Shown here piece by piece: positions 48,771 to 59,100 of a DNA stretch of 64,000 bases (its first letter is position 1; each line of letters opens with the position of its first letter). The translations under genes and the position numbers were made by a program. Location: assembly GCA_030704615.1 (NCBI GenBank), contig CM060734.1, positions 48,622,042 through 48,686,041 on the forward strand. The letters run 5' to 3'. Origin of the DNA: Takakia lepidozioides. Its lineage: Eukaryota > Streptophyta > Takakiopsida > Takakiales > Takakiaceae. The notes under the pieces were generated by a model. That model was given only the letters and a program-made list of their open reading frames with translations. It was not told where the DNA came from and made no database searches.

Positions 48771-49954
48771 CTAGCTCTCCGGCACAGTCATGATCAGGTC
48801 CATGGGCGACAACGATATTCTCCCTTTGTAGAAGTGGTTCAAGATTCTGGATTTCGTACCTCCTTCTATAGCATTTTTGAAATTGTTCTTTGGGTAGATT
48901 TCACTCTTGGTCTTGCTTGGCTGTTCACTGCTCTCACTATTCCTTTCTGGTGACCCTGTAGGTTCAACAATCGGACTCTGGACAGGTATGCGTGTCCTTG
49001 GAAGTCTGACTTCATTGATACCATTTCGTGACATCAGATCTGTCATCTCTGCGAGTACATCATCCTCATCATCATAGAACACGTCTACAAAGTTAGTTCC
49101 CGGAGTTCCCATCATAGTTTGGTCGAGTTTTCTACTGCACTCACTCTCCGTATGCCCGAGTAGCTTGCAAAAGTTGCATCTCACACCACACATTTCCGTG
49201 GAATGCCCGAACCGGTGACATTTGTCACACTTAGCTGGGGTTCTTCCTTCAGGACAATATGCAGCTATGTGACCTTCTTTGTGACAAACATTACAAAGGC
49301 GAACACGAGGTGGTGTTCTAGATCCCGAGCTTTCTCCTATGACTGGTCCCCTATCAAAGTACTTCTGTAGGGTAGTGTTCAGCTGATCAAGTCTTCTGTC
49401 CACAGGGTTAACAAACACAACTGACTCATCTGTATCATCTCCTTCCAATGGCTCTAGAGGTATTTCCCCTAACTTTCCCAGGCCCCTTTCAATCTCAATG
49501 GCTGTGTCAAGTGCTTCCTCTACATCAAGGAAGCGCCTGCCCAGCATTACTCTTGCTATTTCTGGTCTCAAACCTGCTGCAAATCTACGCCTCTGTTCCA
49601 AATCAGACGCCCCACTTCTTATAAATAACCGGTTCAACCTATCAAAGTATGTTTGAACCCTTGTCTACTCTCCTGTTTAATGGTATCCATTCTTAGCCTA
49701 ATTTCTGCCAAGTCAACGATACCAAACTTGGCTGAAATTGCTGCCCTGAAGTCCACCCAGTTGTTTGGTCTAGGGTTTTGTTTACGGTACCATTCATCAG
49801 CCTTGGCTCTCAGGTTGAGCCTTGCTACCTTGAAAGTTTTGTCCTCATTCAAATCCCTGACATCTGCCTCCATCTGAATTCTCTCCAGCCAGTCATTTAC
49901 ATCCTCACTATTCCTACCATGATAAGGCGCATCTATGCTGGTTGGACTGGCCAT
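48771..49954 (-). pseudogene. B gag (capsid and nucleocapsid)
   Basis: ATG 49954 (MASPTSIDAPYHGRN). Capsid signature WLERIQMEADVRDLNEDK and ADEWYRKQNPRPNNWVDF, then a frameshift near 49640. AAGLRPEIARVMLGRRFLD continues the retrotransposon Gag domain. Three zinc knuckles follow (CNVCHKEGHIAAYC, CDKCHRFGHSTEMC, CNFCKLLGHTESEC, about 49300-49145). Only one frame change was noticed, so this is the best-preserved B protein. Confidence 0.9.
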
Positions 49955-50024
49955 CCTTCTATTCTCTAGTCAAAGTTCAAACTGTTTCAACACCTAATTC
50001 TGACTCTAATTCTCCTCAACTTCC

Positions 50025-50336
50025 TTAATGTTGACCTCTATACCACTCCCACTGTCCATTTCGCAACATCTCTACTCTACCTCCCCATGTCACCTCTCGT
50101 GCCATGGTATTTATCTTCACCCACCTTCCTAACTCTCTTATCCAAAGTGCTATGGTTGTTCTTCCACCAGTATGTATCACTCTAAGACATAAATCACCAT
50201 TCGCTATTCTCCAAGCAGGGTTGAAGAAGTACAAACAAGGGTCTGCGTGTGCATTTGGTGTGCGTCTGCTGAAGCAAATCAGCACATCTCCAATGCTTGG
50301 TTCATCAGGAATCAGTGTGTGGTCTCTTCGTGCCAT
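50025..50336 (-). CDS. small upstream ORF of B between PBS and gag
   Basis: ATG 50336 (MARRDHTLIPDEPSIGD) to a stop at 50025, about 103 codons without interruption, 60 nt after the PBS and 71 nt before the gag ATG. Composition is protein-like (WIRELGRWVKINTMAREVTW, GQWEWYRGQH). No domain recognised. It could be a leader ORF or an in-frame relic of a longer Gag. Whether it is translated is unknown. Confidence 0.45.
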   Translation of the reverse strand: MARRDHTLIPDEPSIGDVLICFSRRTPNAHADPCLYFFNPAWRIANGDLCLRVIHTGGRTTIALWIRELGRWVKINTMAREVTWGGRVEMLRNGQWEWYRGQH

Positions 50337-50395
50337 CAAACCATCCAATACCAGTCAAGATCCCTAGCTAGTAGAAATCAAGATTCAACATCCTC

Positions 50396-50409
50396 AGGCT
50401 CTGATACCA
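50396..50409 (-). other. primer binding site of B (initiator tRNA-Met type)
   Basis: TGGTATCAGAGCCT on the minus strand, the usual complement of the plant initiator tRNA-Met 3' end. It abuts the LTR (CCCTTCTT|TTGGTATC). Confidence 0.9.
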
Positions 50410-52715
50410 AAAGAAGGGGCGTGAATCCCCTTCTGTGCAAGTGTAGTTGTGCTCCTCCCCAAGTCAATTGGAGGGAAGGAAAGGAGCTGTCCTCTCAGGT
50501 GATCCAACCCTCGTCACTCGGTGTGGGTTTCCCTCAGGTCCTTCATGATCAGAGTTCACACAATCCTCATCCACGCCGCAGCGGAAGAGAAGACATGGAT
50601 GGGGAGTCTGTATTGTTTTCACCCGTGGTTCTACTACTACACAACATCCTCTCCCTGGTACACTGCACCAGCCCTGTTACCATGCTGTCTTCAGTGATGC
50701 AACCAGCCCTACGTCAGTGATGACCACTGCCCTTGTGGGCAGCTCCCTTGGTCAGCAACAAGTGGAATCCCCTTTGTAATAAGATCACGATTTGGAAGGA
50801 GGCAACTCAGATCTGCCATGAGTTGCAGGCCCACCAGTTTGGCCCTTCATGGGTTCATGCTTTCTTTATCTTACCGCCCCAATCATCCATTCCTCTCCAT
50901 CCCCTCTTGCTGGTCAGCTCTCTCCCTTATGTCCTTTTCTCTCTCCCTTTCTCTTTCCTTCAGGGTGAGTAGGTTCCTCACTCTTTCCACTGTAGCATGT
51001 CTATGATGCAATGCAATGCGCATTCAGCCAAGCATCCAGTGCACCCAGCATTGAAATCAACCTTGGTCACACAAGATATAATCAGCCCTTTTATCAGTCC
51101 CTCTCTTGCCAATGACAGATGCTTCACACTCTACTTTTCCCAGGTGTAGCCATTTGCCCAAGACAGCTCTCAGCCCTTCTACAGGTCTCAATTTACACAC
51201 CCTGACAGCTCTCTTTTTCCCATCAACTGTGAACCTCAGTGGTTCACATGCTGAGAGCACCCTGAGAATCAGATCCAAACCCAAACAGATGTTGGTTTTC
51301 TGCCCCATCCACATCATCCCTTCTTGTTGTTTCCAAACAGTTCAATCTAACTCTCACTGGTTTCCTCTACCTACTAAGCTAGTTCCACATTGACTGCAAT
51401 GTGTCAACATCCCAGGCTAGATTGTTTGTACAAGCTCATGACGCTGAAACAAGAAACAAGAATACAACAACAGCAACCATTCTGTCCCAGCAACGAATCA
51501 ACCCTGTTTCCATTCATTTTTCCTACTCTACAATGTAACAGCAGGTGCATCCATCTCCAGTCCATCCTGGTTTGAAGTCCAGTGTCTTCATTCCATTTCC
51601 AAAGCTCTTTTTCTTCCTCACATGTCAGTGTCTCTTACTACATACAAGAGACAGTCCAAACTTCACAAAGCGATTTCTAAGTCACCCAAAAGAGAGAGAA
51701 CCACTCTTCAAACTTATCTGTCTTATACTCATTGAAGCGGTGGGTCTGCCTGTCACGAAAGCACCTTGTCCTCTCCCTCGTCAGCCATTTCCGACGTCTC
51801 TTCTTATCGTGATTCCAATCCTCATCAAGGCATGACGGCTCTGCTTCAGCTGCTGGCACATCCTTGTGTCTGCCAACCTCTACCCTATCCTTCTACATGT
51901 GCATTTCTTCCCTATGAAGTGATCTGGTCCTACAGCCTTTAAGACAGAGAGCAGATACAAAACTTAATTATAGATAGCTTAAGCGCCATACACACCAGAA
52001 GGCGGCACCGCTTCCTCTTGCACAGAATGCCAAGCCAGATCCCTTAACGTCGCTCTTTAAGGCAAGCTGATTCCCTTACAAAGTGATCTGGTCCTAAAGC
52101 TCAAAAACAGACAGCAGCTACAAGATTTGATCACAGACAACCTGAGGCGCTATACACACCAGCCTGCATTTCTCATCCCCCAACATCTGCTGAGCCGCTC
52201 CATCTCCTCATTAATGTGCTCATCAAGACAATGGCGACAGCAGTGGTGCACCGCCCTTATCACAAACCTGATCCCTCTGGTTTGATCGTTGCTTACGAAG
52301 AAGGCGGCACCGCTTCTTCTTGCACAGAAAGCCAAGCAGGAGCTCTTAACATTTCTCTTAAAAGCAAGCTGATACCCTTTGCGTAGGTGGAACTTTCTCA
52401 GATATCCTGTGCTGCCAACACCACTGCAGCAGCTGCGAAAAGATACCCGCACTCTTCCCCTTCGAATTTCACATCCTGCTTCTAGGGTTCAACATCATGG
52501 ATGAAAATCATTCATCCTAGGGATGAAAAGGCGCATGTCATTACTTAGCCATATTTTGTTCTTGGCAGATCAATAGCATAGTCTTTCCATGGAATTACCT
52601 CAAGTTATGGACAATTCCTCCCCTTCATTAGCACGAAGGGCACTCCCTTTGTAGTAGTGCCGAAACCTGATGCCAAACAAAAACTTGAATTTTTACCCCT
52701 TGCACTCACACTACA
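50410..52715 (-). repeat. 5' LTR of B
   Basis: Starts TGTAGTGTGAGTGCAAGG beside A1 ORF3 (target copy ACCAC at 52720-52716). It lacks the last ~9 bases (CACACTACA) seen on the 3' LTR and stops at CCTTCTTTT before the PBS. Otherwise collinear with 23754-26067. Confidence 0.9.
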
Positions 52716-55342
52716 GTGGTACTGGCCCTTGTATCATTGGCATTTTGTGCACCTCCTGTGCAGACTGAAAAGCCAAAGTTCTGGCTTGTAAATAAGAAGC
52801 CATTAGCTGTTCCTGAGGGATATAGACTCTTTTGTCGATGTTTGAAGTGAGGTTCTCCACTTGAGTCTGCAGTCCGTCTACATCCTCCTGTAACTCTGCT
52901 ATCCTACTATAGACATTGTCTATAGTAGTTGTGGCAATGTTCTGCACTTGCAGTCTGAGCTCATTCATCTCGTTTTGGGTGAGCTTTCGTGGTGTTTTGC
53001 CCTCCACTGGCCCTTGTGCTAACCAGACCTGCATAAGGCTGTTATCCACCAAATTGCTTGTGGTTCCTTTGAGAGTGTGCTCCTCTTTGAGTTTGTACAC
53101 TTCTAACTGCTGTTGTAAAGCCTCCATGCACTTCGCATGAGGTTCAACCAAATTCGCATAGGCAGCAAGTAGATTATTAGCTTCCTTCCAAGCCTTGTTA
53201 GTGACCGAGATTTCATTTCTATTGGCCACGAGCATTTGTTGCAACTCCAGGATGTACTTCTCTTGGTCAGCTTCAACCTGTCTGTATTGCTTGAAAGTAT
53301 CCTCATTGTGACAGATTGTATTCTTCATATCGACAATGAGTTTCATTTGCTCAACATTCTCTTGTTCTGCCTTCGTACATTTTTCCGCTTGACTGTTTAT
53401 TTCTTTTGTAGATTGGTCAAGCATAGTTGTGAATGTAGCACATTGTATCGCCATCCTGTCATGCACTGTCTGCAACTCCGTATGTAGTGCATTCAGTTCT
53501 TGCAACTTGTTTTCATGCTGCACCTGCATTTGGTATAGCTGTTGCTTATGTGCTTCGTGCAACTGGTCTTGCGCGAGGCCTGCCTCAATCAATTGTTCCT
53601 TGGCCAATTGCAAAGTCGCTTCTGTATTTTGCAAGTCCTGCTGCATCTTGAGAGTGACCTCCTCATCGACCTTGTTTGCACACTCAGTGGCTAGTCGAGC
53701 CTCAAACTCCTTCCTGAGTTCCTCTCTCAAGGCTGTCAATTAGGTAGTTGGAACATGGGATTTGACATAAGTCCCCAACAAATTAAGTGTCCTGCCTATG
53801 GAACTCATCAGCATTGCCTGTTGAGGGTCATCATGGTGAGGTTGCTGCTGTTCCTCCTGATCCTCAACTGGGTGATGTCTCACGAACCACTCAGGCCATT
53901 GTCCCACCGGATTTTCTTCCTGAATCACTTCATCCATCACCGGTGCTGCAGTGTCTTGACATTCTACCTGTGGTACCTCCGACACAGGTGTGTGTATTAT
54001 ATGCACCTCAGGATTTCCCTTGGGCAACTGTTGCACCTCTGGAATCTCTGTCTCCTTGACCAGACCAGAATATTCATAGAGAAGGTCCCCCTTCTCAATT
54101 TCTGCCACTATCTGTTCTGTAGTTGGAATATCTAACCCTTCTTTTTCCAAATCAATTATTTCTGGTGGCACTTCATGGGCAACTTGTGGTAACCTTGTGA
54201 CAAGCCGATCAGCTGGCTGTGATGGCTGTGATGCTGAAGTAACTTCCTCTTCCCTCTCTGAAGGTCCTGCTTCCAGTAATAGCAGTTCTCTGTGCTGCTG
54301 TGCCCCTTCCTGCACATGAGCTTGGGAAACATTATCATGCGGAATCCGTGAAGCCAGTGGATCCGCCACTACAGTCTTTCCCCGTCTCTGCCTCTTAGTC
54401 TCGGGTTGCCTTGCTAGTCCACCCTCACTGTGTGAAGAGCCTTGCTCTTCCATTGCAGTGGTTTCTGGCTCAAACACTCCCATCTCCTTTCTTTCTTGCG
54501 CATCAAGTATGCCAGAATCAAGAATTATTTGAGCAATGATTGGGCCAGACACTATGATAGGAGACTTTGCGGTAGTACCTTGTAATCTTTTCATCTCCTC
54601 CACCAGTGCGTTGTACATTATGTCCGCCCATTCTACCTCTTGTCCTTTCAGGGCTTTCAGTATTTCCTCCGTGAAGGATCTGCTCAAATACTGTTGGTTC
54701 TGTTTCATGGCAATCAGAACGTTCAATACCTGGCCTACCTCCTTTAGCCCTGGGTACACGGCCTTGGTACAAGCATAACCCTGAGTTTTAAAGAAACTCC
54801 CTTCTTGGAATAAGTCCCTATTTGCAGTCTTGCCCTGTGTTCCTCCACATGCACCTGACCTGCTGGCAATCGAAACAATTGCTGGAGGTATAGGGGAGTA
54901 ATTACTAATTCAACTCCCTTCACCGTTGTTGTTCCTGTCCTTGGCTCAAAGTTCTGCAAAATTGTAACATGTACTGTCTATGGTGTAATGTCCAATCTAT
55001 GCTTTGCAATCCTTGCAATCTCAGCTCCTTCAGTATCTGTATCGCCTGTGGGGTAGCAATCGTTTGTTTCTGCAGAATTGTGGTGCTCTTCACCCTGATT
55101 TCCTCCATTCCTCTCACTCTCTTCATTCTAGACTCACAGAAATGTTTTGGCTGTAACAACTGCAGAAATGCCTGTAGTGCACAAAGCATAAACGTATGGT
55201 TGCCACAAAAAGCTATGGGTAATTTCTTGTAAGCCTGTGGAGCTTGCAAGCATCGTTCAAGAGAAAAGCTCCGCTCTGTTCTTTCGTGTCTATGCCACTG
55301 CGTAAGTAATATTGCGAGCGTATAGTCTGTTAGTTCCTCCAT
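52716..55342 (-). pseudogene. A1 ORF3, N-terminal and coiled-coil part
   Basis: ATG 55342 (MEELTDYTLAILLTQW), 47 nt after the gag-pol stop at 55389. N-domain with MKRVRGMEEIRVKSTTILQK, ITPLYLQQLFRLPAGQ, then FTEEILKALKGQEVEWADIM and SPIIVSGPIIAQIILDS; acidic Pro/Gln linker with GLDIPTTEQIVAEIEKGDLL; then a ~250-residue coiled coil (53.74-52.9 kb; LREELRKEFEARLATECANK, ILELQQMLVANRNEISVTN). Frameshifts near 54940 and 54760. A TAA at 53740 replaces the Gln of A3. B interrupts at PMIQGPVP; the C-terminal domain is at 26068-27212. Confidence 0.8.
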
Positions 55343-55502
55343 AGTTTTCAAGCTATAGCATTGATGGTCTGTCCCGTCGAGACGCCCGTTACATCAGAAC
55401 GACGCCGCCTCTTGCGCTTAATTTCCCTCCAATTTCTTGATCCTTTCTCTGGCTTTCTATTGGCTGTAACCGCTGTGACTTGATTTTAGATTTCATTTTC
55501 TT

Positions 55503-55533
55503 TAGTGGACTTTCCCTGCTGGATAGTCCACTA
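55503..55533. other. hairpin between pol and ORF3 (A1)
   Basis: TAGTGGACT ... AGTCCACTA, a 9-bp perfect stem around TTTCCCTGCTGGAT, about 160 nt before ORF3. It lies within the last codons of gag-pol. Confidence 0.75.
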
Positions 55534-55834
55534 GGATCACACATGTGACAAGAATTTCGCTTTTCTGTACTTGCCGTTTGTTCCGTTCCCCTTTTACCGT
55601 ATTCATTAATGGGCCCGCCTTTCATCCAATTTGACGCGCTGATTAGGTACTTTGACGGCCATTCTTGTCTTCTTTCTTGATGACACCTGTTCTTGCACTT
55701 CCTTCTCAGCTGTGTGTCGCGCCCTGACTTCCACGTGTCTATTTTTAAACTGGTTTCCGTCTTTTCTTCCATCAGCCATTTTCCTGAAGTTATTGTGCGG
55801 CCACCTGTCACTGATTCTATGGATCGTGTAATCC

Positions 55835-56150
55835 TAGTAGGCTGTGTTGAGCTGTGACAAGCTGTGTCATACTGTGGTACGCTGTGATAGGCTGTGATGC
55901 ACTGTGGTAAGCTGTGATAGGCTGTGACACGCGGTAGTAGGTTGTGATAGGCTGTGTTGCGCCGTGCGGGGCTGTGATAGGCTGTGTCACGTTGTGATGG
56001 ACTGTGATAGGTTGTGTTTCGCCTTGATGGGCTGTGATAGGCTGTGTTTTGCCGTGCTGGGCTGTGATAGGCTGTGTTTTGCCTTGATGGGCTGTGATAG
56101 GCTGTGTCACGTCGTGATGGACTGTGATAGGCTGTGTCACGCTTGTTCTG
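55835..56150 (-). repeat. internal GGCTGTG array of A1, translated as a decapeptide repeat
   Basis: About ten 30-bp units (plus strand GGGCTGTGATAGGCTGTGT...). In the gag-pol frame they encode repeats of DTAYHSPSRR / NTAYHSPARQ type, forming the C-terminal extension of pol after the integrase. The frame stays open through all units. Confidence 0.85.
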
Positions 56151-59100
56151 CCCGCCCTGGTCATATATGCTTGGCCTAACGACAAGTGCTCCATACTCCG
56201 TTGGTAACACTGGTGCAGCCCGTGACTGCTCTTGCGTTTCAACATGCAAATCATGCTGCAATGGTTTGTCATGGATACCACTGTATCCCTTTAACTTATT
56301 GGCATTGACTCTTCCCAGCATTTCTTTGTTAATGGTTTGTAACATGGCGGTGTTGTTATCATACATCTTTTGTATGACATAAGGTCCTTTCCATGGTGAT
56401 TTAAGCTTAGAAGCTTTAATCTTTCCTTTCTTCTGCAACCATAGAACCAAATCCCCCGTCTTAAAAGTCTTTAACTTGCCTTCATCAAACTGTTCCTTTC
56501 TCTTCATCTGAATTCTGGTCATATTATCAGCTGCATCAGCACGTACTTCTTCCACATGGTATAATTCATGTTTCCTGACCTTAATGGAATCTTGCAATTC
56601 CATTCTCTTTCCCCACTCCGTTCTCATGGTAGGTAACAGGAAATCCACTGGAAGTAAGGCTTCCATACCATAAACTAATTGGAATGGTGTATACTTAGTG
56701 GTGACTTTATATGAAGTCCTGTATGACCACAAAGCTGTCAGCAGCTTTGTATCCCAATCCGTTCTGTTTGCATTGACTATCTTAGCCAAGATAGTACATA
56801 GTATTTTGTTGGTAGCCTCTGCCTGCCCATTACCCTGTGGGTAATATGTTGTACTCTTTCTATGCACAATCATGAACTCTTTAGTCAACAACTCAATGGT
56901 CTCATTCATGAAGTGACTTCCCTGATCACTGATAAATTCTAAGGGACAGCCAAATCGTGTAAGTATGTTCTCATACAGGAACCTTGCTGTGGACTTGGCT
57001 GTGTTGTCCCTCAAAGCTTTAGCTTCCACCCACTTCGTAGTATAATCAGTGGCTGTAATTATGTACCTGTTCCGTGTATTCTTGGCTGGTGGGTTAATTG
57101 GTCCAACAAAGTCTAGTCCCCATTTCTGAAATGGTTCCGTAGGCATTGTAGGATGCAAGGCCATCCTTCCAGATCTCTGCAAAGGTCCTAGCCTCTGACA
57201 TTCATCACAACTCTGACAATACTCGTGTACATCTTTGAACAAAGTAGGCCACCAGTAACCTGCGAGTAGTATCTTCCTACTGGTAGTCTCTTCTCCAAAA
57301 TGACCTCCAGCCACTCCTTTATGAACTTCCTCCAAAACTTTATTTACTTCATGGTGGTACAAGCATCGTTTTAGTACTCCATCAGGTCCTAGCTTATACA
57401 TTCTGCTTCCTACCATAGTATAAGGTAAAGCTTTGATAGCGATTCTCTTCCTCTGCTCCTTACCATAACTAGGTGGGCACTGACCATGAGCAAGGTAGTA
57501 TCTGATTGGCCACTGCCAATCTAACCAGTCATCTGCACTTCCCTGCACCTCCACTGCAAATAGACTCGCATCTGGTAATTGATCATTTATTCCTGTGGCT
57601 GGTTCTCCTGTTGATAACCGTGACAAGTAATCCGCCACAAGATGCAGTCTCCCAGGCTTGTAAACAACCTCGAACTCAAACTCGTGCAAGATTATCAACC
57701 ATCTTGCTATTCTTCCGCTTATCAGAGGTTTGTTTACCAGGTATATCAGAGCCTGGTGATCCACATAGAACATAAACTTCTTGCCCAACAGGTAATGCCT
57801 GAATTTCTTCACTGCATAGATCATTGCCAATGCTTCTCTTTCTGTTGTGCTATAGTTCCTTTCAGCACTGTTCATCAACCTGCTAGCATAGTACACAGGT
57901 GAATCTATATTTCCTGTAACATTCTGGGCTAACACCGCTCCCAACGCTTCTCCTGATGCATCGCAGTGAACATGAAATACTACATGCCAGTGAGGGTTAA
58001 TCAGCACAGGTGTAGTTGTTACTGACAGGGTAAGTTCCTCAAATGCCTGTTGACATTCAGCTGTCCAGGCAAACACTGCATCTTTCTTCAGAAGCTTGCT
58101 CAATGGTGCTGCTATTTGTGCATACCTTTTGACAAATCTTCTGTAATAACTGGTTTGCCCAAGGAATCTCCTTAGACTCTTAACATTCACTGGTGGTGGA
58201 GAGGCTTTAATGGCCTCTGTCTTCCTGGGATCCACAAGAAGTCCCCTCTTACACACAATGTGTCCCAGAAGCACCCCTGAGTTCACACAGAAAGTACACT
58301 TCTCTGGATTCAGGCCCAGACCTCTCATCCTGCATCTGGCCAAACATAACTCCAATTTATAAGTGCTCATTCTTAGAGCTGTACACACTGAAATCATCCA
58401 AGAACACCTGCATGAAATCATCCAGATACTCATGAAAAGATTCACTTATCACTCTCTGAAAGGTCGCTGGTGCATTACAAAGTCCAAAGGGCATGACTTT
58501 GTATGCATAAGCCCCCAGTCTGTGATGAAAGCTGTTTTTCCTTGGTCTTCTTCTGCCACTTGCACTTGATTATAACCACTGAAGCCATCCATGAATGAGT
58601 ACATCTCATGGCCTGCCACAGTGTCTAATACTGCTTCTGTGAATGGCAAAGGAAAGGATCTTTCTTCGTACAAGCATTCAGCTTCTTGTAGTTCACACAT
58701 ACTCTTAGTTTACCATTCTTCTTGGGAACTATAACAATGGGTGACAACCAAGTTGTATACTCTATTGGGTATATAAACTTAGCCTCAGCCAACTTCTTGA
58801 TCTCTTCTCCAACCTTCTGTGCGTAGTTGGGATTCATTCTGTACCTCGCCTGCTTGATTGGTACTGACCCTGGTTCCAGTTCAATCTTATGCTGACAGAC
58901 TTCAGGTGGTATCCCTTTTAGATCCTCATAGCTCCAAGCAAATACATCTCTGTATTTGATGAACAAGCTCTTAGCTTCTTCAAAGAATTCTGGCTCCAAA
59001 TCAGCTCCTACTTTCACCATCCTCGGTTCCTCTTTAGTTCCCACATTCACTTCCTCACCTGCTCATCAGCTGTGATTGTCCAACCAGTCACCACTTCATC

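Larger units (their letters stand above)
44699..52715 (-). mobile_element. retrotransposon B (Ty3/Gypsy), 5' part (LTR to integrase N-terminus)
   Basis: Minus-strand order: LTR 52715-50410, PBS, small upstream ORF, gag with three zinc knuckles, protease, RT, RNase H and integrase zinc finger, cut at 44704 by A2. Gag-protease-RT-RNase H-integrase order is Ty3/Gypsy. The tRNA-iMet PBS is common in chromoviruses, but no chromodomain was found. Total reassembled length about 11.2 kb. Confidence 0.92.

Noticed and set aside
23754-52715. A giant foldback transposon with 2.3-kb terminal inverted repeats (23754-26067 and 50410-52715)
   Set aside because: The repeats are LTRs of element B: one is followed by a tRNA-iMet PBS and gag, the other is preceded by a polypurine tract and integrase. 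Their inverted order comes from the 17-kb inversion.
52716-55342. ORF3 as a retroviral env gene
   Set aside because: No signal peptide, transmembrane helix, furin-type site or glycosylation pattern. Instead it has a cytosolic-looking coiled coil and a basic tail.
55389-55560. Hairpin as a transcription terminator
   Set aside because: A simple stem-loop without the context of a bacterial terminator, in a plant retrotransposon. Position before ORF3 suggests another role, if any.
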